The notes: generated by a model from the sequence alone, not told the origin. Numbered from the stretch's first letter, positions 1 through 9,716 are shown. The stretch is DNA of 64,000 nt from Actinomycetales bacterium (GCA_018969715.1 JAGWXT010000002.1:169967-233966); one strand, 5' to 3'. Made by a program: numbers and translations.

Positions 1-54
1 CAGCACCATCTCGATGACGCGATCCGGCGGGCGAATTCCCCCGCCCCCGCCTGA
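1..54 (+). CDS. C-terminal end of an upstream gene (partial)
   Basis: Frame 1 is open from the window edge and closes at TGA 52-54, leaving 17 residues that end SPAPA. It lies 21 bases before gmd on the same strand, so it could be the tail of an operon partner. Too little is present to identify it, and it could be a chance open frame. Confidence 0.35.
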   Translation, partial: QHHLDDAIRRANSPAPA

Positions 55-75
55 GATAGAGAAGGAAGGTTGCGC

Positions 76-1056
76 GTGCCCGTTGCCCTCATCACCGGCA
101 TCACCGGTCAGGACGGTTCCTATCTCGCCGAACTGCTGCTCGGCAAGGGCTACGAGGTGCACGGCATCGTGCGACGGTCCTCCTCGTTCAACACCGGCCG
201 CCTCGATGCGGTCTACGCCGATCCCCATGTGGCCGATGCACGGCTCCACCTGCACTATGGGGACCTACTCGATGGTGTGAGCCTGACCAACCTCATCCGC
301 GAGGTGACACCAACCGAGGTGTACAACCTCGCAGCGCAGAGCCATGTCAAGGTGTCCTTCGAGTTGCCCGAGTACACCGCCGATGTCGATGCGGTCGGCA
401 CCGTCCGGCTGCTGGAGGCCATTCGTGCCGCCGGAATCGACACCCGCTTTTATCAAGCGAGCACCTCCGAGCTCTACGGATCAATCCCGCCACCGCAGGA
501 CGAGGAGTCCGGCTTCGCCCCCCGCAGCCCGTATGCGGCGGCAAAGCTCTACTCCTACTGGGTGACTCGCAACTATCGCGAGGCCTACGACCTGTACGCG
601 GTGAACGGCATCCTGTTCAACCACGAGTCCCCGCGCCGGGGGCCGACATTCGTCACCCGCAAGATCACCCGCGCCGTGGCAGCCATCGCGCAGGGTCGTC
701 AGCGGGGCCTCTACCTTGGCAACCTCGATGCGATCCGCGATTGGGGTTATGCGCCGGAGTACGTCGAGGGCATGTGGCGGATGCTGCAGGTTGACGACCC
801 GCATGACCTCGTCCTCGCAACGGGGGTGGGTGCGACGGTGCGCGATTTCGCCGAGGTGTCCTTCGCCGCGGCTGGACTGGACTATCGGGATCATGTCGAG
901 ATCGACGAGCGCTACCACCGGCCCACTGAGGTGGAGGCGCTCATCGGTCGACCCGATCGTGCCGCCGAGGTCCTCGGCTGGCGGGCGGCCACTCACTGGG
1001 ACGACCTCGCCCGGCTGATGGTTGCTGCCGATCTCGCCGCGGATGCCGCCACATGA
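76..1056 (+). CDS. gmd: GDP-mannose 4,6-dehydratase
   Basis: This enzyme converts GDP-mannose to GDP-4-keto-6-deoxymannose, the precursor of GDP-fucose, GDP-rhamnose and related glycan sugars. The 326-residue protein has the NADP-binding GITGQDG loop at residues 8-14, the family STSELYG segment near 125, the Tyr-Lys pair in [10 protein letters not shown] near 152, and the signature [19 protein letters not shown] at 76 is chosen because GGAAGG at 64-69 lies 6 bases upstream; the in-frame TTG at 70 sits too close to that site. No GDP-fucose synthase or epimerase follows, so the end product is not shown here. A 15-bp tandem repeat begins within the stop region. Confidence 0.93.
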   Translation: MPVALITGITGQDGSYLAELLLGKGYEVHGIVRRSSSFNTGRLDAVYADPHVADARLHLHYGDLLDGVSLTNLIREVTPTEVYNLAAQSHVKVSFELPEYTADVDAVGTVRLLEAIRAAGIDTRFYQASTSELYGSIPPPQDEESGFAPRSPYAAAKLYSYWVTRNYREAYDLYAVNGILFNHESPRRGPTFVTRKITRAVAAIAQGRQRGLYLGNLDAIRDWGYAPEYVEGMWRMLQVDDPHDLVLATGVGATVRDFAEVSFAAAGLDYRDHVEIDERYHRPTEVEALIGRPDRAAEVLGWRAATHWDDLARLMVAADLAADAAT

Positions 1057-1125
1057 GCCACCGCCACATGAGCCACCGCTACCTGAGCCACCGCCACCGG
1101 GGCCACCGCCACATGAGCCACCGCC
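1051..1125 (+). repeat. 15-bp tandem repeat (5 copies) starting on the gmd stop codon
   Basis: The unit ACATGAGCCACCGCC is repeated five times with a few changes. The first copy contains the gmd stop codon (1054-1056). The array fills most of the gap to prfB and encodes nothing recognisable. Confidence 0.9.
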
Positions 1126-1183
1126 ACCGGGGCGCGCGCGCCGGCACCGTTCCCCGCCGCCCGACTTCGGTCGCTCCCCGGCG

Positions 1184-2287
1184 ATGACCGATGCACTCAC
1201 CCTGCGCGAGCGCGCGGTCGTCCTGCAGCGCACCCTCGATGGCGTCACCACCGTCCTTGATCCGGTGCGGATGGACGCCGAGATCGCCGAACTGGAGGGC
1301 GCGGCCAGTGAGCCCGGCCTATGGGAGGACCCCGCTCGCGCCCAGCAGCTGACCAGCCGGCTGTCCTTCATTCGAGCGGAGTCGGGACGCCTTGCCGGAC
1401 TGCGGCGTCGGCTGGCGGATGCCCGGGTCCTCATCGACCTTGCCGAGGCCGAGGGCGATGAGGAGGTCCTCAACGAGGCGGAGGGCGAGCTGACCGCGCT
1501 CAGTGGGTCGATCAGTGAGCTCGAGATCCGCACGCTGCTGGCGGGGGAGTACGACGCCCGGGAGGCGCTCGTGACGGTGCGCTCCGAGGCGGGGGGTGTG
1601 GACGCCGCCGACTGGGCCGAGATGCTCCTGCGCATGTACCTGCGCTACTGCGAACGCCACGGCTGGTCCACCGAGGTCTACGACATCAGCTACGCGGAGG
1701 AGGCAGGGATCAAATCGGCCACTTTCGCCGTGCGCGCACCGTACGCCTACGGCACCCTCTCAGTGGAGCAGGGTACCCACCGCCTCGTGCGCATCTCGCC
1801 ATTCGACAATCAGGGGCGCCGCCAGACCTCATTCGCCGGGGTCGAGGTCGTGCCGGTGGTTGAGCAGTCCGATGCGATCGAGGTGCCTGAGGACGAGTTG
1901 CGCGTCGACGTCTACCGCTCCTCCGGCCCCGGCGGCCAGGGCGTGAACACCACTGACTCCGCGGTCCGCATCACCCACCTGCCCACCGGCATCGTCGTGT
2001 CCTGCCAGAACGAGCGCAGCCAGCTGCAGAACCGGGCCACGGCCATGAACGTGCTGCGCGCGAAACTGCTGGAACGCCGACGGCAGGAGGAGCAGGCGCG
2101 CATCGACGCCCTGCGGGGTGATTCCGCCGGATCGTGGGGAACCCAGATGCGCTCCTACGTCCTGCATCCCTACCAGATGGTCAAGGACCTGCGGACCGAG
2201 GTGGAGACCGGCAACACCGCCGCGGTCCTCGACGGCCAGATCGACGAGTTCATCGCCGCCGGGATCCGCTGGCGCCGCTCAGGCTGA
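1184..2287 (+). CDS. prfB: Peptide chain release factor 2
   Basis: RF2 recognises UGA and UAA stop codons in the ribosome and triggers peptide release. The 367-residue protein carries the SPF codon-recognition tripeptide near residue 205 ([16 protein letters not shown]) and the catalytic GGQ loop near 248 ([17 protein letters not shown]). The frame is continuous, so the programmed +1 frameshift known from many other RF2 genes is absent. ATG 1184 is the first start that gives a normal N-terminus; upstream in-frame sequence is proline-rich translation of the repeat. There is no clear ribosome-binding site. ftsE follows after 65 bases. Confidence 0.95.
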   Translation: MTDALTLRERAVVLQRTLDGVTTVLDPVRMDAEIAELEGAASEPGLWEDPARAQQLTSRLSFIRAESGRLAGLRRRLADARVLIDLAEAEGDEEVLNEAEGELTALSGSISELEIRTLLAGEYDAREALVTVRSEAGGVDAADWAEMLLRMYLRYCERHGWSTEVYDISYAEEAGIKSATFAVRAPYAYGTLSVEQGTHRLVRISPFDNQGRRQTSFAGVEVVPVVEQSDAIEVPEDELRVDVYRSSGPGGQGVNTTDSAVRITHLPTGIVVSCQNERSQLQNRATAMNVLRAKLLERRRQEEQARIDALRGDSAGSWGTQMRSYVLHPYQMVKDLRTEVETGNTAAVLDGQIDEFIAAGIRWRRSG

Positions 2288-2352
2288 CCGCGCGTCCTGC
2301 CGCGCCCGCCCCCTCCGCCGGCCTACATTGGCCGTGGGCACAGGAGGGCCGC

Positions 2353-3039
2353 GTGATCACGTTCGAGAATGTGACGAAGACCTACCCAGGCGACGATCTG
2401 CCGGCGCTCGAGGACATCACCGTCCACATCGAGGCGGGCGAGTTCGTCTTCCTCGTCGGCGCCTCCGGCTCCGGCAAGTCGACGTTCCTGCACCTGATGA
2501 TTCGTGAGGTGCGGCCCACCGTCGGCCGGGTGATCATCGGATCGGCCGATGTCGGCCGACTGCGCACCTACCAGGTGCCGCGACTGCGCCGTCGTATCGG
2601 AATCGTCTTCCAGGATGTCCGACTGCTCCCGAACAAGACCGTCGCCCAGAACGTGGCCTTTGCCATGCAGGTCGTCGGGCAGCGCTCCCGGGACATCCGA
2701 ACCCGCGTGCCAGCCCTGATCGAGCGCGTTGGACTGGCCGGGCTGGGTCGGCGCCTGCCGCACCAGCTCTCCGGAGGTGAGCAGCAGCGCGTCGCCATCG
2801 CCCGCGCGCTCGCCAATGCGCCGGCCCTGCTGATCGCCGATGAACCCACCGGAAACCTCGACCCCGACACGACAGTCGGCATCATGCGGCTGCTCGAGCA
2901 GATCCACGCCGATGGCACGACCGTCCTCATGGCCACCCACGATGCGGGCATCGTCGACCGGATGCGCAAGCGCGTCGTCGAGCTCGACGGTGGTCGGCTC
3001 GTCCGCGACCAGGCTCGCGGCGTCTACGGATATGCCTGA
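2353..3039 (+). CDS. ftsE: Cell division ATP-binding protein FtsE
   Basis: FtsE is the cytoplasmic ATPase of the FtsEX complex, which couples division to activation of cell-wall hydrolases. In 228 residues it shows Walker A GASGSGKS, the signature LSGGEQQR, Walker [10 protein letters not shown] and the switch histidine in ATHD. GTG 2353 is supported by AGGAGG at 2342-2347, five bases upstream. ftsX starts 9 bases after the stop, so the two are co-transcribed. A TACATT hexamer at 2324-2329 may be the -10 of this operon. Confidence 0.95.
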   Translation: MITFENVTKTYPGDDLPALEDITVHIEAGEFVFLVGASGSGKSTFLHLMIREVRPTVGRVIIGSADVGRLRTYQVPRLRRRIGIVFQDVRLLPNKTVAQNVAFAMQVVGQRSRDIRTRVPALIERVGLAGLGRRLPHQLSGGEQQRVAIARALANAPALLIADEPTGNLDPDTTVGIMRLLEQIHADGTTVLMATHDAGIVDRMRKRVVELDGGRLVRDQARGVYGYA

Positions 3040-3048
3040 GCGGCCGCG

Positions 3049-3957
3049 GTGTTCAGCCAACTGATCTTCGTCAGCGGCGAGGTATGGACGGGCATCCGCC
3101 GCAGCCTCACCATGACCGTGGCGGTGACGGTGACCTTTGCGGTCTCCCTGTCGCTGCTCGGGGTGGGGGTGCTCGTCGGAGCGCAGGTGAACGAGATGAA
3201 GGACTTCTGGTACGACAAGGTCGAGGTCTCGGTGTTCCTCTGCACGGAGGGGAGCACTGCACCAACCTGCGATGGGGAGACTCCTGAACCCGAGCGCCAG
3301 CAGATCGAGGGGGAGATCCGGGCCATCGGCGTGGTCGCCTCGACCACATTCGAAACCCAGCAGCAGGCGTACGCTCGTTTCATCGAGCAGTTCGCCGGAT
3401 CACCCATCGCCGAGAACGTCACCCCCGAGCAGCTGCCCGCCTCATTCCGCATCACCCTCACCGACCCCCAACGCTTCCTCGACGTCTCCGAGGCACTGAC
3501 CGGACGAGCGGGAGTCGAGGCGGTTCGCGATCAGCGCTCAACGTTCAACCGGCTGTTCGACCTGCTCAATGGCCTACGCCTGATCTCCTTCACCTTCGCC
3601 GGTGCCATGCTGGTGGTCACGGTGCTGCTGGTGGCCAACACGATGCGGGTGGCCGCCTTCGCCCGGCGCCGCGAGGTAAGCATCATGCGGATGGTGGGAG
3701 CCAGTCGGACGGCCATCCAGCTGCCGTTCGTGCTGGAGGCGGTGGTCGCCGCTGTCATCGGTTCGGCGCTGGCTGGCATCGTCCTGGCCAGCATCAAGCG
3801 CTGGGTCATCGACGGCGTGCTTGCCCCGAGCCTGACGTTCACCACGTTCATCGGATGGCAGGAGGTCGCCTGGGCGGCTGGGGGAGTCGCCGCGATCGGC
3901 CTGATGCTGGCGATCGTCACCTCATTGATTGCGCTGGCCCGCTATTCGCGGGCCTGA
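3049..3957 (+). CDS. ftsX: Cell division protein FtsX
   Basis: FtsX is the membrane half of FtsEX. The 302-residue protein has an N-terminal membrane segment (about residues 21-45), a large extracytoplasmic domain, and three C-terminal membrane segments from about residue 180 onward, with the family pattern RREVSIMRMVGASRTAI near 205. The extracytoplasmic loop would contact a hydrolase activator; the adjacent M23 gene is the natural candidate partner. The last codons (LIALARYSRA) lie inside a 35-bp unit that is repeated twice more downstream, each time with its own stop codon. Confidence 0.93.
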   Translation: MFSQLIFVSGEVWTGIRRSLTMTVAVTVTFAVSLSLLGVGVLVGAQVNEMKDFWYDKVEVSVFLCTEGSTAPTCDGETPEPERQQIEGEIRAIGVVASTTFETQQQAYARFIEQFAGSPIAENVTPEQLPASFRITLTDPQRFLDVSEALTGRAGVEAVRDQRSTFNRLFDLLNGLRLISFTFAGAMLVVTVLLVANTMRVAAFARRREVSIMRMVGASRTAIQLPFVLEAVVAAVIGSALAGIVLASIKRWVIDGVLAPSLTFTTFIGWQEVAWAAGGVAAIGLMLAIVTSLIALARYSRA

Positions 3958-4027
3958 GATTGATTGCGCTGGCCCGCTATTCGCGGGCCTGAGATTGATT
4001 GCGCTGGCCCGCTATTCGCGGGCCTGA
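3924..4027 (+). repeat. 35-bp tandem repeat (3 copies), each with a hairpin, on the ftsX stop
   Basis: Three nearly identical 35-bp units start at 3924, 3959 and 3994. Each contains GGCCCGC-TATTC-GCGGGCC, a 7-bp stem with a 5-base loop, followed by TGA. The first unit is the last 11 codons of ftsX. The stacked hairpins could act as an attenuator or RNA-stability element; no T-run follows, so a classical intrinsic terminator is not shown. Confidence 0.9.
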
Positions 4028-4097
4028 AATCGAGCCCCCCGGCCCGCCACGCCGCTCCCTTGCATCCCATCTGCCCCAATGAGTGATACTTGCCACT

Positions 4098-5393
4098 ATG
4101 GCAACAGGTGACGGGCCGTCGGGCTCCCTGATCCGCCGGTCACGGCCGGTCGTCACGGGAGCGCTCGCCGCCCTTGCCTGCACGTTGATCCTCGGCAGCC
4201 TTCCGGTGGCATCGGTCACCGCCCGCCCGGGCAAGCCCGATCCCATCGCCGACCAGCTGCGGTCGAACTCCACCCAGCTCAGTCAGACGCGGGAGCGCCT
4301 CTCGGCGGCAACCGCCCGGGTGGAGAACGCAAGCCAGGAGCTTCGGATCATCCGCGCCCAGCTGCCGGCTGCGAAGAGCGCCTATGCGCGCGCGTTGTCA
4401 TCCCTGTCGGCGGCTCGGGCTGCCGAGCGCCGAGCCAGCCGCGCTGTCACCCGAACCACCGCCCAGATCCGCCGCCTGCAGGAGCGCATCGGCACCACCG
4501 AGGAGCAGATCGACGCCACGGAGGTGCGTGTGGGCGACCTCGCTCGCACCCTCTACATCGCCGGGCCGCTGTCCGCCGTGGATGTCGTGCTCGCAGCGTC
4601 GAACCCGGGGGATTTCACCGTGCGGCTCGCCGCCGTCCAGTCCTACGCCGAATCACAGAACCAGGCGCTGGCGGAACTGACCGTCCTGCGTTCGCAATTG
4701 GCCCAGTCCAAGGCGGAGGCGACCTCACTGCGAGATGAGATGGTCCAACTGCGTGAGGAGGCGCGGTCGACGCTGCGCAACCGGCAGCGCGCGGCAGCCC
4801 AGGCGGAGTCCGCGCGCGTCCGCGTTGTCACGCTCAACAACCGGCGGGCCCGGGCACTGCGATCGGCGGAGGAGGACCGCGACACCGTCCGTCGCAGGTA
4901 TGAGCAGTTGCGCCTCGAGCAGGCCCGCCTCGAGCAGCTCGCCCGGGACACCGGCGATGAGGGGGGCAAGGACGAGCCCGAGGAGGGGCTCTCCTGGCCG
5001 ATTCCCGGGGCAACGGTCACCTCGGACACCGGTCTGCGCCGTCACCCGATATTCGGCTACGTCACCTGCCATGCCGGGGTGGACTTCTCAGCGAGCACCG
5101 GAACACCCATCCGCTCCGCCGGGGATGGCGTGATTGCGTCATCGACGTATCTCAACGGCTACGGCAACACCATCATCGTCAGTCACGGTGGCGGTCTCAC
5201 TACCCTCTATGCCCACATGTCACGCACCGCAGGGAGCGCGGGCGAGAAGGTCTCGCGGGGAGACGTCATCGGGTACGTCGGCTCGACCGGGTGGTCGACC
5301 GGCCCGCACCTGCACTGGGAGATCCGCTCCAAGGGGGACGCCTACGACCCCCTTGCCTGGATGAAGGGGACGCGCACCCGGGTCAATTGCTGA
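4098..5393 (+). CDS. M23 family murein endopeptidase with coiled coils (EnvC-like)
   Basis: This is a predicted exported peptidoglycan endopeptidase or FtsEX-dependent hydrolase activator. The 431-residue protein has a signal-like hydrophobic segment near residues 20-40, long Arg/Glu/Ala-rich coiled coils from about 50 to 290, and a C-terminal LytM domain. In that domain the zinc ligands H and D of CHAGVDFS and the HLHWE motif are intact, so it may be catalytically active, unlike degenerate EnvC. ATG 4098 lies 7 bases after GATACT (4085-4090), a likely -10, suggesting a leaderless message. Its place after ftsEX supports a division role. Confidence 0.88.
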   Translation: MATGDGPSGSLIRRSRPVVTGALAALACTLILGSLPVASVTARPGKPDPIADQLRSNSTQLSQTRERLSAATARVENASQELRIIRAQLPAAKSAYARALSSLSAARAAERRASRAVTRTTAQIRRLQERIGTTEEQIDATEVRVGDLARTLYIAGPLSAVDVVLAASNPGDFTVRLAAVQSYAESQNQALAELTVLRSQLAQSKAEATSLRDEMVQLREEARSTLRNRQRAAAQAESARVRVVTLNNRRARALRSAEEDRDTVRRRYEQLRLEQARLEQLARDTGDEGGKDEPEEGLSWPIPGATVTSDTGLRRHPIFGYVTCHAGVDFSASTGTPIRSAGDGVIASSTYLNGYGNTIIVSHGGGLTTLYAHMSRTAGSAGEKVSRGDVIGYVGSTGWSTGPHLHWEIRSKGDAYDPLAWMKGTRTRVNC

Positions 5394-5408
5394 GCCGAAG
5401 CCGGCGCC

Positions 5409-5414
5409 TAGCAT
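5409..5414 (+). promoter_or_regulatory. -10 hexamer TAGCAT of the S41 protease gene
   Basis: TAGCAT ends 6 bases before ATG 5421; TTGCTG at 5387-5392 is a plausible -35 with a 16-base spacer. The message would be leaderless. Confidence 0.55.
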
Positions 5415-5420
5415 GATGCG

Positions 5421-6764
5421 ATGAACGGGGAGCAGGTCGGCCAGAGCCTGCCGGATGCTGCGGGGTCATCCGAGGAACGACCGCGGGCCGTGCTCGCCCC
5501 GGCGCCCGCCGATACCGGACCGGCTCGTCAGGTCACGGATGATCCTGCCCACGACCCGGCTGGGGGGTGGCGCACCGAGGGTTCCTCCACCGGGGGTGGC
5601 CGGCCGGGCCCGCGCCAGCTGGGGGTGGCGGCGGTGGTGGCCAGCACCATCGCGGCGCTGATCGTCTCCGCCTTCGCCCTTGGTCTCTCCCTCGGCCAAC
5701 GGCAGGCGACCAGCCAGATCCGCGTCACGGTCGTCGATGCGGCGGCCGCAGCGATCCTCCGGGAGGCCCAACAGCGGGTGACTCCCGCTGAACTCACCGC
5801 CGGTGCCGTGGCCGGAATGCTGCGAGCCGCCGGCGACCAGTGGGGTGAGTACTACACGCCGGTTGACGATGTCACCGACTACGCAGCGGTCACCCGGTAC
5901 GACGGTGTGGGGGTGTGGTTGCGCGTCGATGAGGACGGCCGGGTTGTCATCGCTTCGGTGGTGCCCGGATCGAGTGCGGCGGAAGCCGATCTGACCGCGG
6001 GAATGCTCCTGCTGGCCGTCAATGGCCGGTCAACCGCCGAGCTCGGGCTGCAGGGAACCGTCGCGGCACTGCGCGGCCAACCGGGGCAGCCCGTGCGCAT
6101 GCGGGTGCTCTCTCCCCAGCCCGGAGCCCAGCCGGTGGAGCGAGCCATGCCGCGCAATCCGCTGCGGATCGACCCGGTCAGCGTCCGTCAGGATGGGCGC
6201 GGGATCCTCTGGATCGGCGTGACCTCCTTCCGTCCCGCCACTGGACGCGAGGTCCGGGCGGCACTGGCCTCCTACCCAAATCGGCTCGGTGTGGTACTCG
6301 ACCTGCGGGGCAACGGTGGGGGCCTGCTGGCCGAGGGGGTCGAGGTCGCCAGCGCCTTCACCAATCGCGACCGGCTCGCGGTCTTCCAGCGCCGCGGCCG
6401 GGACCCGCAGCCACTGCTGCTCGCTGGCGGCGGCGACACCGAGACCCCGCTGGTCGTCCTCATCGATGGCGGGACAGCGTCGACGGCGGAGGTGGTCGCC
6501 GCGGGACTGCGCGATCTCGGCCGGGCAGTCCTCGTCGGTCAGCGCACCTACGGCAAGTCCTCCGTCCAGGATGACGTGCCATTGCCCGGTGGCTCCCGCA
6601 TCCGCCTGACCGTCGGTTACTACCTCACGCCATCGGGCCTGCTCATCGACGGGGAGGGCATTGAGCCGGATATCCAACTGGATGCCGGGGACCCGGACTC
6701 GCTCACCGATCGGGTGGCGGTTGTGCTGGAGGGCCTCTACGCCAGTACCGCCGATCCGGGGTAG
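5421..6764 (+). CDS. S41 family C-terminal processing peptidase
   Basis: This membrane-anchored serine protease (447 residues) probably processes envelope proteins. An N-terminal Pro/Gly-rich cytoplasmic tail is followed by one membrane helix near residues 68-90. A PDZ domain spans about 150-225, and the catalytic domain carries the LDLRGNGGG strand, the nucleophile serine in DGGTASTAE and the catalytic lysine in RTYGKSSVQ. The gene sits between the division-linked M23 gene and smpB, and ends 2 bases before the smpB start, so the last two are translationally close. Confidence 0.9.
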   Translation: MNGEQVGQSLPDAAGSSEERPRAVLAPAPADTGPARQVTDDPAHDPAGGWRTEGSSTGGGRPGPRQLGVAAVVASTIAALIVSAFALGLSLGQRQATSQIRVTVVDAAAAAILREAQQRVTPAELTAGAVAGMLRAAGDQWGEYYTPVDDVTDYAAVTRYDGVGVWLRVDEDGRVVIASVVPGSSAAEADLTAGMLLLAVNGRSTAELGLQGTVAALRGQPGQPVRMRVLSPQPGAQPVERAMPRNPLRIDPVSVRQDGRGILWIGVTSFRPATGREVRAALASYPNRLGVVLDLRGNGGGLLAEGVEVASAFTNRDRLAVFQRRGRDPQPLLLAGGGDTETPLVVLIDGGTASTAEVVAAGLRDLGRAVLVGQRTYGKSSVQDDVPLPGGSRIRLTVGYYLTPSGLLIDGEGIEPDIQLDAGDPDSLTDRVAVVLEGLYASTADPG

Positions 6765-6766
6765 CG

Positions 6767-7243
6767 GTGGTCCGTGAGCGGGGTACCGCCTTCATCGCCC
6801 AGAACCGGAAGGCCCGACACGACTTCACGATCCTGGAGACCGTCGAGGCGGGGCTGGCCCTCACCGGGACGGAGGTCAAGTCGCTGCGGGCCGGGCGCGC
6901 CACGCTGACCGACGGCTACGGCATGATCAAGGACGGGGAGGTCTGGCTGTACGGCGTGCACATTCCGGAGTACACCGAAGGCACATGGACCAACCACGAG
7001 CCGCGCCGACCCCGCAAGCTGCTGCTGCGCCGCGATGAGATCCGTCGGCTCGTGGGAAAGACCACCGAGAAGGGCCTCACCCTCGTGCCACTGTCGCTGT
7101 ACTTCAAGGATGGTTACGCGAAGGTTGAGCTGGCGCTTGCGCGCGGCCGTGCTCATCACGACAAGCGGCACGCGATCGCGGAGCGAGAGTCGCGACGCGA
7201 GACCCAGCGGCTCACGGGCCGTCGGCGCAAGGGGATGGAGTAG
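6767..7243 (+). CDS. smpB: SsrA-binding protein SmpB
   Basis: SmpB binds tmRNA and delivers it to stalled ribosomes for trans-translation. The 158-residue protein shows the family features: NRKARHDF near the start, [19 protein letters not shown] near residue 34, and a basic C-terminal tail ([16 protein letters not shown]) that enters the mRNA channel. The start is GTG 6767, 2 bases after the protease stop. Its RNA partner, the ssrA gene, lies 2.8 kb downstream on the other strand. Confidence 0.96.
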   Translation: MVRERGTAFIAQNRKARHDFTILETVEAGLALTGTEVKSLRAGRATLTDGYGMIKDGEVWLYGVHIPEYTEGTWTNHEPRRPRKLLLRRDEIRRLVGKTTEKGLTLVPLSLYFKDGYAKVELALARGRAHHDKRHAIAERESRRETQRLTGRRRKGME

Positions 7244-7252
7244 CCGCGCACC

Positions 7253-7258
7253 TAGACT
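7253..7258 (+). promoter_or_regulatory. Possible -10 hexamer TAGACT for the lipoprotein gene
   Basis: TAGACT lies just after smpB and would give a roughly 90-base leader before ATG 7353. No clear -35 is visible. Confidence 0.35.
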
Positions 7259-7352
7259 TGGGTCACCCCCATGCGGCAGATCCCGTCGGGCCGAACGCCC
7301 CCGGGAGGATCCGTGTGGTGGGCACCCGTCCGACAGCAGAAGGGATCGTGAC

Positions 7353-7769
7353 ATGAAGCGTGCACTTCTCGCATCATTGAGCGCCGTGGTGGCAGTGGGA
7401 GTGGTCTCCCTCGCCGGCTGCGGTGGCTCATCGTCTGACAGCACGATGACCGGTGACAACCCGGGCACGTGGGCGCCGCTGGAGATCACCCAGAGCGCCA
7501 ATGGCACGACACTCGACATGGTTGTCGACCAGGCCGCCATCTTCACTGATCTGCCGGACTCCCCGACGGTCGTGGTCGAGTCGAGTGACTCCGCCGTTGT
7601 CGAGGCTTCACAGGCTGAGGGTGAGGGTGAGGTCACAGCGGTTGCCGGTCTCATTGCCCGTAGTGCGGGGACCTCGACCATCACCGTGAAGGACACGTCG
7701 ATGCCCGAGGATGCTGGTGGTGCCTCCAACGTGATCATGGAGTTCACCGTCAACGTGACCGCGCCGTAG
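7353..7769 (+). CDS. Small secreted lipoprotein with an Ig-like (Big_2-like) fold
   Basis: The 138-residue protein begins with a lipoprotein signal peptide; the lipobox LAGC places the lipidated cysteine at residue 23. After a Ser/Gly-rich linker the mature part is beta-rich, with alternating Val/Thr strands and the motif VTAVAGLIARSAGTSTITV, which resembles bacterial Ig-like group 2 domains. It would be anchored on the outer face of the membrane; the function is unknown. ATG 7353 is preceded by AGAAGGGA about 8 bases upstream. A 14-bp-stem terminator follows. Confidence 0.8.
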   Translation: MKRALLASLSAVVAVGVVSLAGCGGSSSDSTMTGDNPGTWAPLEITQSANGTTLDMVVDQAAIFTDLPDSPTVVVESSDSAVVEASQAEGEGEVTAVAGLIARSAGTSTITVKDTSMPEDAGGASNVIMEFTVNVTAP

Positions 7770-7861
7770 CACCGACGAAAAACCTTCGCGCGGATTGGGC
7801 GCGCGGAGTGGGCGGGCCGATCGGGCCCGCCGGTTGTCCGCGCCGATCGGGCGCATGCGTG

Positions 7862-7895
7862 GGGGTGAGGCCCGCTCCGGGGCGGGCCTCACCCC
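7862..7895. terminator. Bidirectional terminator between lipoprotein and PhzF-like genes
   Basis: A perfect 14-bp inverted repeat (GGGGTGAGGCCCGC with its complement) encloses a 6-base loop and ends directly at the stop codon of the convergent PhzF-like gene. A smaller hairpin lies at 7811-7831. Confidence 0.8.
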
Positions 7896-8813
7896 TCACC
7901 CAGTGAAGGCGTCCGGCGGGTGCGTCGTTGCTGTCTGCGAGGTCGCGGACGCTGGGCTCGACGCGAGGCGCGCGCGCCCCTGCAGGACGGTGACGCAGTC
8001 CCCGCCGACCCAAATGTCGTCACCGGTGGCCGCAACGTGCACCCGGCCGGCGCGGCCCATCGCAGTTCCCTGAGCAGCCACGTAGGCCCGCGGCAGTCGG
8101 CCCGCCCCGATCAGCCACTGGGCAAGGGATGCATTCAATGAACCGGTGACGGGATCCTCCGTCAACCCGGCGTTCCCTGGGAAGAATGCGCGCACCTCCA
8201 CGTCGCACTCCCCTGACGCGTGTGGGCCGACCACCCCGACATCGAGGCCAGCCAGTACCTGCGGATCCGGGATGAGGGCCAGTACCTGCTCGGCGGACTC
8301 AAGCAGGACGGCCTGCCAGCCGGGTCCGTTGTCGCACCACTGGTGCGCGACGATGTCCGATCGGCGAAGCCCCAGTCCGCGTGAGAGGCGCATGACCTCG
8401 TCCTCTGCAAGAGGTCCGCTCCGCCGGAGTTCGGGGGCCGCGAACGACAGCAGTGCCCCGCTACGGCGAATGCGGATCAGCCCGGCGTCGCATTCCTGGA
8501 CGACGAGGTCGCCGCGGGGTTCACCGCCCGCCATCAGCCATGCATGGCAGGTACCGAGGGTGGGATGGCCGGCGAAGGGCAGTTCCCGACCCGGACAGAA
8601 GATGCGCACGCGGTAGTCGGCGGCTGCATCAGTGGCGGGCAGCAGGAAGGTGGCCTCGGAGAGGTTCGTCCAGTCAGTGAACGCCTGCATCTGCCCGGTA
8701 CTCAGGGCATGGGCATCTGCCACGACTGCCACCGGATTACCGAGCAGCGGCTGAGCAGAGAAGACGTCGACCTGACTGAAGGGCAGGTCCACCATCGACT
8801 GACCATCGGACAT
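7896..8813 (-). CDS. PhzF family isomerase-like protein
   Basis: PhzF-type proteins are cofactor-free isomerases or epimerases with two similar domains; most genomic copies have no known substrate. The 305-residue protein starts with the family strand DVFSAQPLLGNPVAVV, contains the general acid/base glutamate in NLSEATFLLP, the FAGHPTLG loop, and the second-domain EDPVTGSLNA motif. There is no phenazine gene set around it, so phenazine synthesis is not implied. A TACGGT hexamer 6 bases upstream of ATG 8813 suggests leaderless expression. Confidence 0.87.
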   Translation of the reverse strand: MSDGQSMVDLPFSQVDVFSAQPLLGNPVAVVADAHALSTGQMQAFTDWTNLSEATFLLPATDAAADYRVRIFCPGRELPFAGHPTLGTCHAWLMAGGEPRGDLVVQECDAGLIRIRRSGALLSFAAPELRRSGPLAEDEVMRLSRGLGLRRSDIVAHQWCDNGPGWQAVLLESAEQVLALIPDPQVLAGLDVGVVGPHASGECDVEVRAFFPGNAGLTEDPVTGSLNASLAQWLIGAGRLPRAYVAAQGTAMGRAGRVHVAATGDDIWVGGDCVTVLQGRARLASSPASATSQTATTHPPDAFTG

Positions 8814-8819
8814 GGATCG

Positions 8820-8825
8820 ACCGTA
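8820..8825 (-). promoter_or_regulatory. -10 hexamer TACGGT of the PhzF-like gene
   Basis: Read on the minus strand, TACGGT is followed by exactly 6 bases and then ATG (8813). Confidence 0.5.
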
Positions 8826-8838
8826 TCGGTGTCGAGAG

Positions 8839-9621
8839 CTAGGGCGTGAAGGGCAGTTCCGCCAGCAATCGACGACCCAGACTCACATCCCCCGCGATGG
8901 TGACGGGTACCTCCGCCGCCGGGATCCGCCCGGCGCCGCGGGCAGCGAGATCGGCCCATCCGATGTCAATGCGGACCTCCGGTTCGGCCACGTCGACGTA
9001 CACCGCTCGCCCCTCGCGAACGGTGAGCAGCCAGTTCCCCGTCGGGCCGGGGGGCGCGATCACCAGTTGCAGGGTCGCTGCGGCCCCCACCTTCTTTCCC
9101 CAGATGGCGGGCAGCCTTTCCCGGATTCGCTCGCAGACGACGGCGGCCGCCGGTGAATCGAGGCCGCCCGGGCGATCCGCAGCCGTGCGGATGTCCTGCT
9201 CGTGGGTCCAGATGTCGAAGGTTCGCAGCCACAGCAGCTGGGCGAGGGGGATCTCCCCCACGAACCATGGCACCGACTCAGTCAGATCGGCCCGCTGCAA
9301 CTGGGCCTCCCGCCGATCGGATACCTCGCGCAGTTCACGGAGCAGTTCCGTCGGCGGCTGTCCGCGGCGAGCGTCCACGCCGACCTCGATGAAGCGCTGC
9401 ATCTCGGTGGTGACGTGGGGAAGCGCCTCCCACGCCGGCTGTCCACTGGCGCGCGGGTCCCCGAGGAAGTGCCCCTCCAGATCGATGACGTGCGCAACGA
9501 CATCCGCAACGGACCAGCCCGGGCAGCGGCTTTCGCGTCGCCAGTCCTCGTCCGCAAGTGATGCCGCCAGTGCGGTGAAGTCGGCAAGGGCCCCGCGCCA
9601 GCTCTGCACGGCACTGTCCAT
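8839..9621 (-). CDS. Maleylpyruvate isomerase-type, mycothiol-dependent (DinB-like) protein
   Basis: The 260-residue protein has the N-terminal mycothiol-dependent metalloenzyme fold: CPGWSVADVVAHVIDLEGH near residues 33-51 supplies one histidine ligand, and WTHEQDIR near 138-145 supplies another histidine and a glutamate. The C-terminal 100 residues resemble an SCP2-like domain. Members act in thiol-dependent isomerisation or detoxification, but the substrate here is unknown. Its presence implies the cell makes mycothiol, as Actinobacteria do. TAGCCT lies exactly 6 bases before ATG 9621. Confidence 0.85.
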   Translation of the reverse strand: MDSAVQSWRGALADFTALAASLADEDWRRESRCPGWSVADVVAHVIDLEGHFLGDPRASGQPAWEALPHVTTEMQRFIEVGVDARRGQPPTELLRELREVSDRREAQLQRADLTESVPWFVGEIPLAQLLWLRTFDIWTHEQDIRTAADRPGGLDSPAAAVVCERIRERLPAIWGKKVGAAATLQLVIAPPGPTGNWLLTVREGRAVYVDVAEPEVRIDIGWADLAARGAGRIPAAEVPVTIAGDVSLGRRLLAELPFTP

Positions 9622-9627
9622 TGCCGA

Positions 9628-9633
9628 AGGCTA
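9628..9633 (-). promoter_or_regulatory. -10 hexamer TAGCCT of the DinB-like gene
   Basis: On the minus strand TAGCCT is followed by 6 bases and ATG 9621, the spacing of a leaderless start. Confidence 0.55.
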
Positions 9634-9716
9634 GTGGGGGTCAGGCCCGGAAGACCGGATCGTCGCCTCCGTCCTTCCAATGGTGCTCACCCGTCGTGCC
9701 CTCCGCCACGCAATAG

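Noticed and set aside
1184..1300. Programmed +1 frameshift in prfB
   Set aside because: The RF2 frame runs without an internal TGA from a normal N-terminus, so no frameshift is needed.
7896..8813. Phenazine biosynthesis
   Set aside because: Only a PhzF-like gene is present; PhzF homologs are common without phenazine genes and none of phzA-G accompanies it.
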